From Clostridiales bacterium (lineage in GTDB: Bacteria > Bacillota > Peptococcia > DRI-13 > UBA5745), in NCBI GenBank assembly GCA_009782505.1, contig WRIW01000016.1:1-39118 (forward strand): a DNA stretch of 39,118 nt. The letters are read 5' to 3'. Numbering within the stretch: position 1 is the first letter of the stretch; each line of letters starts with the position of its first letter. Positions 7,627-16,686 of the stretch are shown here, piece by piece. The position numbers and the translations under genes were made by a program. Under the pieces are notes generated by a model. That model was given only the letters and a program-made list of their open reading frames with translations, had not been told where the DNA came from and did no database searches.

Positions 7627-8841
7627 ATGATTCAGCGGGCTCAGTATATGGAGCGTTTAAAAGCTTATAAAGACAACAAATTAATCAAAGTCATTACCGG
7701 GCTTAGGCGCTGCGGAAAGTCCACAATGCTGCAGCTTTTCAAGCAGGATTTACTAGCGTCGGGCGTTGCGTCGAATCACATCGTCGAAATCAACTTTGAA
7801 TTGATGGCTTTTGACCATATCCGCGAGTACCATGATTTTTATGAGTTGGTGCGCCCCATGATTCCCAAAGAAGGGAAATGTTATCTGCTTCTCGACGAGA
7901 TACAGCAGGTCGCCCACTGGGAGAAAGCGGTCAATAGCCTGAACATAGAAAGCGATATTGACGTCGATATTTATATCACCGGCTCTAACGCTCATTTGCT
8001 GTCGTCCGATATATCCACATTACTGACCGGCAGGTATGTCGAGATAAAGATGCTGCCGCTTTCTTTTAAAGAATTCCTGTCGTTCAACCATCTCCCCGCT
8101 GAGTTCAGTGTGGAGGATAAGTTTCAGCAATACTTAAAGTATGGCAGCCTTCCCGCAGTAGCGACGCTTCCCCAAGAGGACGTCACCGTCAACGAATTCC
8201 TACGTGGGATTTTCAACACCGTCATCGTTAAAGATATTGTGGCGCGGACGAAGAGCAAAAATGTTGAGCTTCTGGAAAAAGTGGTACGTTATGTAATAAG
8301 CAACACCGGCAACATGATATCTTACAATAAAATCAGCGGCTTTATCAATGCGCAGTCAAGAGGCGAATCGATCAAATCCTCAACGATAGCCTCATACATC
8401 GACGCTCTGGAAAAGGCATATATCGTCTACCAAGCCAGCCGTTTCGACATCAAAGGCAAAGAGCAGCTAAAGACTTTATCGAAATTCTATGTCACCGATA
8501 CCGGCATCCGCAATATGCTGTCGGGCTACTCTGACGGCGATATGGGGTATGTTTTGGAGACAGTCGTATACTTCGAGCTATTGCGGCGCGGCTATCAGGT
8601 ATTCATCGGTAAATGGTATGACAGCGAGGTCGATTTTCTCGCCATCAGGCAGAATACCCGGAAGTATTATCAGGTCACATTAAGTATGGCGGACGAGCGC
8701 GTTAAGGAAAGGGAGATCGGTCCTCTCGCCGCGATTCCCGATAACTACGAGAAAACGATTCTCTCGATGGATAAGACCTACATCACGGATCATGAAGGTA
8801 TCCTCTTTCGGAACATCATCGACTTTTTGCTGTCCGACTGA
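7627..8841 (+). CDS. AAA family ATPase with DUF4143 domain
   Basis: 404-residue protein. AAA_14-type ATPase core with Walker A GLRRCGKST at residues 25-33 and Walker B YLLLDEIQ at 86-93, then a sensor segment DIYITGSNAHLLS. A winged-helix stretch and a DUF4143 region follow, with ETVVYFELLRRGYQV and DSEVDFLA, the latter like a PD-(D/E)XK nuclease-fold core. Such proteins are frequent and variable in copy number in Bacteroidetes and Firmicutes; their function is not established. I chose ATG 7627 because GGAGGTG lies 6 nt upstream; the frame is open from 7603. It stands alone, inserted between the ancestral neighbours hemW and hrcA, with an operator-like palindrome upstream and a fold-back element downstream, so a later insertion is likely. 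Confidence 0.88.
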   Translation: MIQRAQYMERLKAYKDNKLIKVITGLRRCGKSTMLQLFKQDLLASGVASNHIVEINFELMAFDHIREYHDFYELVRPMIPKEGKCYLLLDEIQQVAHWEKAVNSLNIESDIDVDIYITGSNAHLLSSDISTLLTGRYVEIKMLPLSFKEFLSFNHLPAEFSVEDKFQQYLKYGSLPAVATLPQEDVTVNEFLRGIFNTVIVKDIVARTKSKNVELLEKVVRYVISNTGNMISYNKISGFINAQSRGESIKSSTIASYIDALEKAYIVYQASRFDIKGKEQLKTLSKFYVTDTGIRNMLSGYSDGDMGYVLETVVYFELLRRGYQVFIGKWYDSEVDFLAIRQNTRKYYQVTLSMADERVKEREIGPLAAIPDNYEKTILSMDKTYITDHEGILFRNIIDFLLSD

Positions 8842-8894
8842 CCGGTATGGAAAAACAAACTCACCGGGGCGGAGACCGAAGCGCTTCCTGGCGA

Positions 8895-9151
8895 GTTACA
8901 GTTCAGGGGGTCAGGGGCCCAAAGCGTGGCTATTTGTAAGCGATGGATTGAACGGCTTCGTCTGCCAGATAAGCAATCGCCAACCTGGCAAATCCGTGGG
9001 TGCGACACGGACGTCGCACCAGACGGAACGCGACACGAAGTCGCGTTGGAGTCGTTAGGGTTTGCATCAAACGATTGCTATATCTGGCCGAAGCTGTGAA
9101 CCATCGTGGTAAATAGATACGCTTTGGGCCCCTGACCCCCTGAACTGTAAC
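8895..9151. mobile_element. Fold-back (MITE-like) element with 32-bp perfect terminal inverted repeats
   Basis: 8895-8926 and 9120-9151 are exact reverse complements (32 bp), each containing GGGGGTCAGGGGCCC or its complement. Inside them the two halves keep pairing imperfectly: AAGCG..CTATTT..CGATGG, then GCTTCG, GCCAGATA and AGCAATCG recur inverted. At the apex are two independent hairpins of similar sequence, GTGCGAC/GTCGCAC (9000-9019 region) and AACGCGAC/GTCGCGTT (9027-9047 region). There is no open frame of coding character. The whole could be a non-autonomous transposable element or a structured RNA/terminator between two convergent genes. GGCGA occurs at 8890-8894 and 9155-9159 but not flush with the right end, so it is only weak evidence for a target duplication. 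It fills the 321-nt gap between the ATPase and hemW. Confidence 0.75.
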
Positions 9152-9162
9152 CCCGGCGACGT

Positions 9163-10443
9163 TTAGAAGAAGTCTGTGATCCAGCTGTTGTAGCTCAGCC
9201 AGCCCTCAAGGCTGGGGCTTACGCGTTCGCCGTCGTCCTCCAGCAAGCCGGCCCGTATCCGTTTCGCCAGTGTCTCCCCGTACTTCCGCTCCATCGTCAC
9301 CCCGTGGCGCGCCAGAAACGGGGCTTTCTCCACGCCTTCCCGGAGCCGGAAAGCCAGCATCATTTCTTCCGCCAGGGCAGTCTGCCCGTGGACGCTCTCC
9401 TTCTCGCTTATGGGCAAGGCGCCCCCTTCCAAGTCCCGCAGATACCCTTCCAAGTCTGCTTTATTCGTATAGCGGAAGCCCCGCAGGTGCCCCGCCGCCC
9501 CCGCGCCCAGCCCCAAGTACAAGCCCATTCGCCAGTAGTGGGTATTGTGGCGGCTTTCGAAGCCCGGCTTCGCGTAGTTGCTTATCTCATAGTGCCGGTA
9601 GCCGGCTTCCGTGAGGGCGTCATGGGCGAGCAGGTACTGCTGCCGGCAAGTCTCCTCGTCGGCGGCGCTTTTCTGCCCGGCGGCGGCCAGCCCGGCCAGG
9701 GGCGTGCCTTCCTCGATGCTCAGCTGATACAGGGATATGTGCTCCGGCCGGAAGGCAAGGGCCTCCTCCAGCGTCTCCCGCCAGTGTCCCGGCGCCTGAT
9801 CCGGCAGGCCGTACATCAGATCCAGATTCATATTCGCGAAGCCTGCCGAGCGGGCCATAACCCAAGCCTGGCGGAAGTCCTCCGCGCCGTGCCCGCGGCC
9901 AAGCCAGGCAAGGGCCTGGTCGTCGAAGCTCTGGGCGCCGAGGGACAGGCGGCTGCATCCGGCACGCCGCAGCAAACGCAGCTTGCTCTCGGTGAGCGTC
10001 CCCGGATTCGCTTCTACGGTGAATTCCGCGGCGGCGGCGGCATAAGGGGTATCGTCGCCCTTGCCCCGCCCCGGCGCGCTTGGCGTCCCTTCCGCCCCCC
10101 GCAGTAGCCCCGCGATGATCCCTTCCAGTATATCCTCGTCCAGATACGTGGGCGTGCCTCCGCCGAAGTATACCGTGCTCCATCGCGCTTCCGGGCGCGT
10201 CAAGCCGCCGGCAGCCGTGGCGCCATCAGCGCCGGACACCCCGGCTGTGCCGCTTGCGCCGCCCCGGCGGTACAGCTCCCACTCCATGAGTATCGCCTTC
10301 ATGTAGCGCTCCTGCCAACGCCGGCCCAGCCCGGCCGTAGAAGGGAAATCGCAATACGCGCACCTGGAGGCGCAAAAAGGGATATGGACATACAATCCCA
10401 TACCCTGCGCCGTGTTTTGCTCTATACCCCTAGTCTTCATCAT
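9163..10443 (-). CDS. hemW: Radical SAM heme chaperone HemW
   Basis: 426-residue HemN-like radical SAM protein. The CxxxCxxC cluster motif is C24/C28/C31 in [13 protein letters not shown], followed by FGGGTPTYL, the [10 protein letters not shown] block, DLMYGLPDQ and a HemN C-terminal domain with a Y-R[11 protein letters not shown] region. HemW proteins are thought to carry heme to target proteins rather than act as coproporphyrinogen oxidases, and follow lepA in many Firmicutes. Start ATG 10443 overlaps the lepA end by 14 nt; ATG 10440 and 10401 are alternatives. Two Gly/Ala-rich insertions, after YRRGG and around [16 protein letters not shown], lengthen the protein beyond the usual 380 or so residues. 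Confidence 0.93.
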   Translation of the reverse strand: MMKTRGIEQNTAQGMGLYVHIPFCASRCAYCDFPSTAGLGRRWQERYMKAILMEWELYRRGGASGTAGVSGADGATAAGGLTRPEARWSTVYFGGGTPTYLDEDILEGIIAGLLRGAEGTPSAPGRGKGDDTPYAAAAAEFTVEANPGTLTESKLRLLRRAGCSRLSLGAQSFDDQALAWLGRGHGAEDFRQAWVMARSAGFANMNLDLMYGLPDQAPGHWRETLEEALAFRPEHISLYQLSIEEGTPLAGLAAAGQKSAADEETCRQQYLLAHDALTEAGYRHYEISNYAKPGFESRHNTHYWRMGLYLGLGAGAAGHLRGFRYTNKADLEGYLRDLEGGALPISEKESVHGQTALAEEMMLAFRLREGVEKAPFLARHGVTMERKYGETLAKRIRAGLLEDDGERVSPSLEGWLSYNSWITDFF

Positions 10444-12238
10444 CCAGGGACAGCACCGCCATGAATGCCTCCTGGGGTATCTCCACATTTCCCACCATCT
10501 TCATGCGTTTCTTCCCTTCCTTCTGCTTTTCCAGCAGCTTTCTCTTGCGGGTGACGTCCCCGCCGTAGCATTTGTCGATGACATTCTTCCGGTATGCCTT
10601 CACCGACTCCCTGGCGATGACCCTTGTCCCTATCGCCGCCTGGACCGGCACCTCAAACATCTGCCTGGGGATCAGGCTGCGCAGGCGCACCACCAGCTTG
10701 CGGCCCCTGACTTGGGCTTTATCCTTATGGACGATGATGGATAAGGCGTCCACCTCGTCTCCGTTGACCAATATATCCAGCTTGATCAGGTCGGAAGCCC
10801 GGTACTCCTTGAGCTCATAGTCCAGGGAAGCGTATCCCCTGGTGCGGGATTTCAACTCGTCGAAGAAGTCGTAGATGATCTCCGACAAGGGCAGGTCGTA
10901 GTGGAGATGCACCCGGGTAGCCGTCATGTACTCCATATTGACAAACACCCCCCTCTTGTCCCGGCACAGCTCCATCACCGGCCCCACATACTCGGAGGGG
11001 ACCATGACGGAGGCGGCGACGAAAGGCTCCAGTATCTCCTCGATTTTCTGCACCGGCGGCATCTTGGCGGGGTTATCGATGCGGAGCTTCTCCCCGTTGG
11101 TTTGTATGATCTCGTAGACCACGCTGGGCGCCGTAGTGACCAAAGCCAGGTCGTACTCCCGCTCCAGCCGCTCATGGACGATGTCCATATGGAGCAGGCC
11201 CAGGAATCCGCAGCGGTACCCAAAGCCCAGCGCCACCGAAGTCTCCGGCTCGTACAGCAGGGCGGCGTCGTTGAGCTGAAGCTTGTCCAGGGCGTCCCTC
11301 AAGCGGTCGTAGTCGTTGGCCTCCGCCGGGTATAGGCCGCAGTACACCATAGGCGTCGCCTGGCGGTAGCCGGGCAGGGGCGCGGAGGCGGGGCGGTCCC
11401 CGTCGGTGATGGTATCGCCCACGCGGGTCTCCTTCACGTTTTTGATACTGGCGGCCACGTAGCCCACCATGCCGGCTTCCAGCCTCTCTACCGGCTTGAG
11501 CCCGGGCACGAACGCCCCCGCTTCGATCACTTCGTACCTCTTGGCGCTGGACATCATCTGGATGGCGTCCCCCTTGGCTACGCCCCCGTCCATCACCCGG
11601 ATGTAGGACAAAGCGCCCCTGTAGGCGTCAAAGCTGGAATCAAAGATCAGGGCCTTAAAAGGCGCTTCAGCGTCGCCCGCCGGGCAGGGTATGCGGTCGA
11701 TCACCGCCTGTAGGACCTCCGGTATGCCCGTACCGTCCTTGGCGGACGTCAGTATGGCTTCGGAGCAGTCCAGGCCGATGACCTCCTCGATCTCCTTCCT
11801 GACCCCTTCGGGATCCGCGCTGGGCAAATCGATTTTGTTGATCACCGGTATGATCTCCAGGTCGTGCTCCAGGGCCAGGTACACATTAGCCAGGGTCTGG
11901 GCTTCTATCCCCTGGGTGGCGTCCACCACAAGCAGCGCCCCTTCGCAGGCGGCCAGGCTCCTGGATACCTCATAGTTAAAATCCACATGGCCGGGGGTGT
12001 CGATGAGATTGAGCAGATAGGTATCGCCGCCGGGCGCCGTATAGTTCATCCTCACCGCCGTCAGCTTGATGGTGATGCCCCTCTCCTTCTCCAGCTCCAT
12101 CTGGTCAAGTACCTGCTTTGTGCTCATCTCCCGGGCAGACAAAGTGCCGGTGTACTCCAGCAAGCGGTCCGCCAGGGTGGATTTCCCGTGGTCGATGTGG
12201 GCGATGATGCAAAAGTTGCGGATGTTTTCCTGATTCAT
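10430..12238 (-). CDS. lepA: Elongation factor 4 (LepA)
   Basis: 602-residue ribosome-associated GTPase that promotes back-translocation or assists assembly and elongation under stress. GTPase motifs are AHIDHGKST (G1), DTPGHVDF (G3) and NKIDLPSAD (G4). Domain II, the EF-G-like domains III and V and the LepA-specific C-terminal domain follow, with [10 protein letters not shown] and the [25 protein letters not shown] region split here into conserved pieces. Length is normal. The ATG at 12238 overlaps the murJ stop by 4 nt (ATGA), so translation is coupled, and hemW starts within its last codons. Confidence 0.98.
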   Translation of the reverse strand: MNQENIRNFCIIAHIDHGKSTLADRLLEYTGTLSAREMSTKQVLDQMELEKERGITIKLTAVRMNYTAPGGDTYLLNLIDTPGHVDFNYEVSRSLAACEGALLVVDATQGIEAQTLANVYLALEHDLEIIPVINKIDLPSADPEGVRKEIEEVIGLDCSEAILTSAKDGTGIPEVLQAVIDRIPCPAGDAEAPFKALIFDSSFDAYRGALSYIRVMDGGVAKGDAIQMMSSAKRYEVIEAGAFVPGLKPVERLEAGMVGYVAASIKNVKETRVGDTITDGDRPASAPLPGYRQATPMVYCGLYPAEANDYDRLRDALDKLQLNDAALLYEPETSVALGFGYRCGFLGLLHMDIVHERLEREYDLALVTTAPSVVYEIIQTNGEKLRIDNPAKMPPVQKIEEILEPFVAASVMVPSEYVGPVMELCRDKRGVFVNMEYMTATRVHLHYDLPLSEIIYDFFDELKSRTRGYASLDYELKEYRASDLIKLDILVNGDEVDALSIIVHKDKAQVRGRKLVVRLRSLIPRQMFEVPVQAAIGTRVIARESVKAYRKNVIDKCYGGDVTRKRKLLEKQKEGKKRMKMVGNVEIPQEAFMAVLSLDDED

Positions 12239-13794
12239 GTCTTTCCCTTCCGTCTCATCATTCGTAAAACCATGTTGAATTCTTCCATTTTAAGTAAATA
12301 ACTCAGCCCAAAATAAATCAGGCAGGCAAGAGCCAGGGAGCTCCCCACCTGGAGGAGCTGGCCGGCTTTCGACGTCGCGCCGACAGGTTCCAATACCCTT
12401 GCGGCTATATATACCGCCCCGCCCATCGCCAGGGATATCCCCAGGGTTTTGCCGAAGGATACTGCCAGAGCCTTCCCGCCCAAGGGGCCGATCTTGCGCC
12501 GGGCTATGCCCAGCAGGAGGATGAGGTTGGCGACGCCGGCGATGGAGAAAGCCAGCGCCAGGCCGCCGGTGCCCAGGGGTCTGACCAGAAGGTAGTTCAG
12601 GGCGATATTAAGCGTCATGGTGCAGGCCCCGGTGACGACGGGTATCCAGGTATTCTCCATGGCGTAGAAGACCCGGTTCATCAGCAGTACGCCTCCATGG
12701 GCGAACAGTCCCAGGCAGAAGTAGGTCAGGGTGTACGCGGTGAGCGCCGTATGCCCGGCGGTGAAGTTGCCCTGCTGGTAGAGCATCCGCACCACGGGCC
12801 GGCTCAGTATGGCCAGCCCCACGGCACAGGGCAGGGTGACATAAAATATATTCCGCAGCCCGTAGACCAGGCTTGACTTAAACAACTCCATCTCCTTGCG
12901 GGCAGCATGGCCGTTCAAGGTGGGATAGATCGCCACCACCATGGCTACCGCGAATATGCTGACCGGCATCTGCATCAGCCGCTGGGCCCAGCGCATGGCT
13001 GCCAGCGAGCCGCCGGGCAGATAGGAAGAGAGATTCTGCTGGGCAAATAAGCCGATCTGGTTCAGGGCATAGCTGAGCAATACTGGGATCATCAGGAGGA
13101 ATATCCGCTTCACGCCGGGGTGGCGCCAGAGTATGACCGGCTTGTAGCGCAAGCCCACTCTCCACAGGCCCGCCACCAGGATGATGAACTGGGTCACAGC
13201 CCCGGCCACGACCCCCACGGCAAAACCGGATATGCCCATCCGCTTTGTCAGGATGAAGCCGAAGATAATGATCATGACGTTATACATAACGGAAGCGACG
13301 GCAGGGCCCAGGAATCTCCGGTAAGAGTTCAGTACGCCCTGGCAGATGCCGTTCAGGGCCATGAAGAACGCCTGGATCAGCATGATCCTGGTCATGGTCA
13401 CCGTCAGCGCCTTGTACTGGGGTTCGTAGCCCGGCACCAGCTTCGATACGATCCACGGCGCCAGGGCCGCCGCCGCCGCCACGCCGCAGAGCATGACCGC
13501 CATGGTGATGTTGAATACGGTGCTGGCTACCTCCCAGCCCTCGTCCTGACGATCCGTGGCGATGTATCGCGTAAATACCGGGATAAACGCCGCCGTCACC
13601 GTCCCCGCCACAAGCAGGTTGTACAGAAAATCCGGTATGGAAAAAGCGGAATGATAAGCGTCCGTGACCCTGGTCTGGCCGAAAGAAGCCGCGATGATGA
13701 TATCCCGCACATACCCCAGTATCCTGGACAGTATGGTAGACGCCATGAGCAGCCCGGCTGCCCTTGCCACTGTTTCCTTCCCCTGTGCCTCCAT
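12235..13794 (-). CDS. murJ: Lipid II flippase MurJ
   Basis: 519-residue multi-pass membrane protein of the MviN/MurJ branch of the MOP superfamily. It moves lipid-linked peptidoglycan precursor across the membrane. About 14 hydrophobic segments are visible. Family features include the N-terminal [20 protein letters not shown] with conserved Arg residues, [28 protein letters not shown] and the [14 protein letters not shown] segment. ATG 13794 has GGAGG 4-9 nt upstream. It is the first gene of murJ-lepA-hemW and lies where spore formers carry gpr and spoIIP. Divergent from rpsT, with which it shares a 177-nt intergenic region. Confidence 0.95.
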   Translation of the reverse strand: MEAQGKETVARAAGLLMASTILSRILGYVRDIIIAASFGQTRVTDAYHSAFSIPDFLYNLLVAGTVTAAFIPVFTRYIATDRQDEGWEVASTVFNITMAVMLCGVAAAAALAPWIVSKLVPGYEPQYKALTVTMTRIMLIQAFFMALNGICQGVLNSYRRFLGPAVASVMYNVMIIIFGFILTKRMGISGFAVGVVAGAVTQFIILVAGLWRVGLRYKPVILWRHPGVKRIFLLMIPVLLSYALNQIGLFAQQNLSSYLPGGSLAAMRWAQRLMQMPVSIFAVAMVVAIYPTLNGHAARKEMELFKSSLVYGLRNIFYVTLPCAVGLAILSRPVVRMLYQQGNFTAGHTALTAYTLTYFCLGLFAHGGVLLMNRVFYAMENTWIPVVTGACTMTLNIALNYLLVRPLGTGGLALAFSIAGVANLILLLGIARRKIGPLGGKALAVSFGKTLGISLAMGGAVYIAARVLEPVGATSKAGQLLQVGSSLALACLIYFGLSYLLKMEEFNMVLRMMRRKGKT

Positions 13795-13885
13795 CGAACC
13801 TCCGCGAAAAAAGCCTCCGGCTTCAATATAGTATATGTATTACCATATAAAACCTGTTAATTCAACCGGATTGGCAAAATAAACC

Positions 13886-13914
13886 TTGAAATCTCCCCCG
13901 CGCAGTGATAACAT
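13886..13914 (+). promoter_or_regulatory. Probable sigma-A promoter of rpsT
   Basis: TTGAAA (13886-13891), a 17-nt GC-rich spacer and TAACAT (13909-13914), leaving about 50 nt of leader before the rpsT start. Spacing is ideal and each hexamer deviates slightly from consensus. Confidence 0.6.
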
Positions 13915-13971
13915 AGCAATGTTTCAGCTAGTTATCATCAGGCTGCTGGCAGAGGGAGGTGAAGTAAGGAC

Positions 13972-14235
13972 ATGGCAAATATCAAATCCGCGATGAAGCG
14001 GTCCCAGGTGATCCGTATCCGCACCAAGCGGAACGCCGCTTACCGCTCTATGATGAAAACCGCCATCCGCCGTTTCGAAACCGCTCTGAAGGCCGACGAT
14101 CAGGACAAGGCCCGGGAAGAACTGACGAAAGCGATCAAGACCATTGACCGGATCGAGACGAAAGGCGTTATTCATAAGAACACCGCCAGCCGGAAAAAGT
14201 CCCGGCTGACCAAGGCGCTGAACCGCGCCGGTTAG
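13972..14235 (+). CDS. rpsT: 30S ribosomal protein S20
   Basis: 87-residue basic protein that binds 16S rRNA early in 30S assembly. Begins MANIKSAMKRSQVIRIRTKR, typical of bS20, followed by the three-helix pattern with TAIRRFE-like and KGVIHKNTASRKKSRL segments. Length is normal. ATG 13972 is preceded by a long purine tract with GGGAGGTGAAG. It is transcribed alone on the plus strand from its own promoter and is followed by an intrinsic terminator. In Bacillus and Clostridium rpsT lies next to holA on one side and gpr-spoIIP-lepA on the other; here fprA and wecB separate it from holA. Confidence 0.98.
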   Translation: MANIKSAMKRSQVIRIRTKRNAAYRSMMKTAIRRFETALKADDQDKAREELTKAIKTIDRIETKGVIHKNTASRKKSRLTKALNRAG

Positions 14236-14305
14236 TATTGCTGCGACTTATTTCCAACAAATCGCGGGCTTGCCTACGCGATACAGTTTTACCCCTGTTT
14301 GGTTT

Positions 14306-14336
14306 GAGCTTCCCGGTTTCCGCGGAGGCTCTTTTT
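14306..14336 (+). terminator. Intrinsic terminator after rpsT
   Basis: GAGCTTC pairs with GAGGCTC (7 bp with one G-U) and the stem can extend through CGG/CCG; five T follow directly at 14332-14336. It lies 70 nt after the rpsT stop and just before the end of the convergent wecB gene. Confidence 0.7.
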
Positions 14337-14358
14337 CATGGGCCGGGCGCGCCGCCTC

Positions 14359-15483
14359 CTACCCGCCGCTAAGCAGAGCCTTCTCCAATATATCGGCTAT
14401 GCGCAACGAGGCGAACCCGTCGCCGAAGGGGTTCGGGCCGCCGGTCATCTTCCGGTAGAGCTCCCCGTCCTTAAGCAAGCGGGAAGCCGCCCGGTAGATC
14501 GCTTCCTCCTCCGTGCCCACCATATCGATGACGCCCGCCTCCACCCCTTCCGGCCTCTCCGTAGTATTGCGCATAAGGAGCACGGGTTTTCTCACGGCGG
14601 CGGCTTCCTCCTGAAGGCCGCCGGAATCCGTCAGGATGATATGGCAGCGGCTCATAAAGTTATGGAAATCAAAGACGTCCAGAGGTTCGATGAGGCGTAT
14701 ACGCTCATGATCCCGCAGGTACTGATCCGCCGCCCTGCGCACCTTTGGGTTCTTATGGATGGGGTAGATCACCTTGGTATGCGGATTGTCGTCCGCTATC
14801 CTCCGTATGGCGGAGAACATCTGAGCCATAGGTTGGCCCAGGTTTTCCCTCCGGTGGGCGGTCACCAGTATCAGGGTGGAATCCGCCGCCCAGTCCAGCT
14901 CCGGGTGACGATACTCCTGGCGGATCGTCGTCCGGATGGCGTCGATGACTGTATTGCCGGTGACGAATATCCTTGCCGGGTCCCGGTTCTCGCCGGCCAG
15001 GTTCCCCGCCGCCCATTGGGTAGGCGCGAAGTGGTAACCGGCGAGCATGTCCACGCATTGGCGGTTGAACTCCTCAGGATACGGCGATGTGAAATCATTG
15101 GTACGCAGGCCCGCTTCCACATGGCCGACGGGTATCTGCCGGTAGAATGCCGCCAGCGCCCCGGCAAAGCTTGTCGTCGTATCCCCGTGTACCAGCAGGA
15201 TGTCCGGCTTTTCCTTCTCCAGCACCGGCCCGAGCTTCTCCAGCACCGCCACGGTGACGTCGGTGAGGGTCTGCTCATCTTTCATGACTTCCAGATTATA
15301 GTCCGGCTCTATCTGAAAGTAGTCCAGCACACGGGTGAGCATCTCGGCGTGCTGGCCCGTCAGGCAGACTACCGTGTCGAACCGCGACGTCCGCTTTTGG
15401 CATTCCAGTATCAACGGGCACATTTTGACGGCTTCCGGCCGGGTGCCAAAGGTGAACATGAGCTTTTTTTTCGTCATACGCAT
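14359..15483 (-). CDS. wecB: UDP-N-acetylglucosamine 2-epimerase (non-hydrolysing)
   Basis: 374-residue epimerase converting UDP-GlcNAc to UDP-ManNAc, the precursor for teichoic-acid linkage units and capsule sugars. Conserved blocks in order are FGTRPEAVKMCPLI, LTGQHAEML, VHGDTTTSFAGALAAF, VGHVEAGLRT, VTAHRRENLG, LTDSGGLQEEAA and LLMRNTTERPEGVEAG, all typical of the WecB/MnaA family. ATG 15483 overlaps the preceding fprA stop by one base (TAATG); ATG 15477 is an alternative. It is the last gene of the trxA-holA-fprA-wecB run and converges on rpsT. Functional coupling with fprA is not obvious. Confidence 0.95.
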   Translation of the reverse strand: MRMTKKKLMFTFGTRPEAVKMCPLILECQKRTSRFDTVVCLTGQHAEMLTRVLDYFQIEPDYNLEVMKDEQTLTDVTVAVLEKLGPVLEKEKPDILLVHGDTTTSFAGALAAFYRQIPVGHVEAGLRTNDFTSPYPEEFNRQCVDMLAGYHFAPTQWAAGNLAGENRDPARIFVTGNTVIDAIRTTIRQEYRHPELDWAADSTLILVTAHRRENLGQPMAQMFSAIRRIADDNPHTKVIYPIHKNPKVRRAADQYLRDHERIRLIEPLDVFDFHNFMSRCHIILTDSGGLQEEAAAVRKPVLLMRNTTERPEGVEAGVIDMVGTEEEAIYRAASRLLKDGELYRKMTGGPNPFGDGFASLRIADILEKALLSGG

Positions 15484-16673
15484 TACGCCCCGCGCAGGCC
15501 CTCGGCAAACTGCCGGCCAAACTCCTCCAGCTTTGCCAGCTCCTCCGGCGTGGGGTTGTGCAGCTGCTTAAAAGGCCCTCCGGCGATCTCGACCCCGGCT
15601 TCTTCCAAGCGGGCCTGGAGTATCCCCGGCGCCTCGCCGCTCCAACCGTAGGAGCCGAAAGCGGCGCCCTTTTTGCCCTGGAGCTTGAGATGCTTCAAGC
15701 CTTCCATGATGGAAGCCATGGCTACGGAGACGCCGTTGTTGACCGTGGGGGAGCCTACCAGGATGCCGGCGGAGCAAAACGCGTCTGTCATCACATGGGT
15801 CTCGTCGGTCTTCGAGGCGTTGATCACCTTTGCCGTCATACCGGCGCCGGCTACGCCCCTGCCTAATGCCTCAGCCATGTCCCTGGTCTCCAGCCACATG
15901 GTGTCGTAGATGATCGCTACCTGCTCTTCCTTGTACCCGGAGGACCACTCCACATACCGGTCCACTATCTGCATAGGGTCTTCCCGCCAGATCACGCCGT
16001 GGCTGGGGCAGATGATCTCCAGGGGCAGGCCCAGCCCCAGAAACTGATCGACTTTCGGCTTCACCATCTTTGCGTAAGGGGAGACGATATTGGCGTAGTA
16101 CTTCACCGCTTCCTGCCATAGGAGGCACTGGTCGGCCTGGTCGTTATAGAGATGGCCCGTGGCGATATGCTGGCCGAAGGCGTCGTTGGACAGCAGCGCC
16201 GCCATACCGCCTACATACGTAAACATGCTGTCCGGCCAATGGAGCATAGGCGCTTCGATGAATGTCAGCTCATACCCGCCGATATCCAGTTTGTCCCCCG
16301 TCTTGACGGTGACGCAGTTCCATTCCTTGTGGTACTGGCTTTCCAGGAATTGCTTAGCCTTCGCCGTGCAGTACACGGGCAGCTCGGGGCGCTTTTCCCG
16401 CAGCAGCGTCATGGCGCCGCTGTGATCCGTCTCGGTATGCTGGCATATCAGGGCGTCGATATTCCCAAGCCCTACCGTATGATCCAGATGCTCCAGATAT
16501 TGCTCTTTGAACGGCCCCCAGCAGGTATCCACCAGCACGGTCATCTTGCCGCCCTTGATGAGATAAGAGTTGTAAGTCGAGCCGTTTTCCGTGGTGAACT
16601 CATACCCGTGGAACTTCTTCAGCTCCCAATCCTTGACGCCGACCCAGTATAGATCTTCTTTGATTTGATGCAT
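15483..16673 (-). CDS. FprA family A-type flavoprotein (flavodiiron protein)
   Basis: 396-residue flavodiiron protein that reduces O2 to water or NO to N2O, protecting anaerobes. The N-terminal metallo-beta-lactamase-like domain has the diiron ligands H79-x-E81-x-D83-H84 (HTETDH), H145, D164 and H225 (CPSHGVIW). The C-terminal flavodoxin domain starts near residue 252 with AIIYDTMW and contains the VGSPTVNNG loop for FMN. Length is standard for the simple two-domain class A; no rubredoxin fusion. A textbook AAGGAGG lies before ATG 16673. Neighbouring trxA suggests a redox theme but the operon is otherwise mixed. Confidence 0.96.
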   Translation of the reverse strand: MHQIKEDLYWVGVKDWELKKFHGYEFTTENGSTYNSYLIKGGKMTVLVDTCWGPFKEQYLEHLDHTVGLGNIDALICQHTETDHSGAMTLLREKRPELPVYCTAKAKQFLESQYHKEWNCVTVKTGDKLDIGGYELTFIEAPMLHWPDSMFTYVGGMAALLSNDAFGQHIATGHLYNDQADQCLLWQEAVKYYANIVSPYAKMVKPKVDQFLGLGLPLEIICPSHGVIWREDPMQIVDRYVEWSSGYKEEQVAIIYDTMWLETRDMAEALGRGVAGAGMTAKVINASKTDETHVMTDAFCSAGILVGSPTVNNGVSVAMASIMEGLKHLKLQGKKGAAFGSYGWSGEAPGILQARLEEAGVEIAGGPFKQLHNPTPEELAKLEEFGRQFAEGLRGA

Positions 16674-16686
16674 GCCGGTTTCCTCC

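Noticed and set aside
14256-14281. ATCGCG/CGCGAT hairpin after rpsT as terminator
   Set aside because: Only 6 bp with a 10-nt loop and no immediate T-run; the hairpin at 14306-14336 is better.
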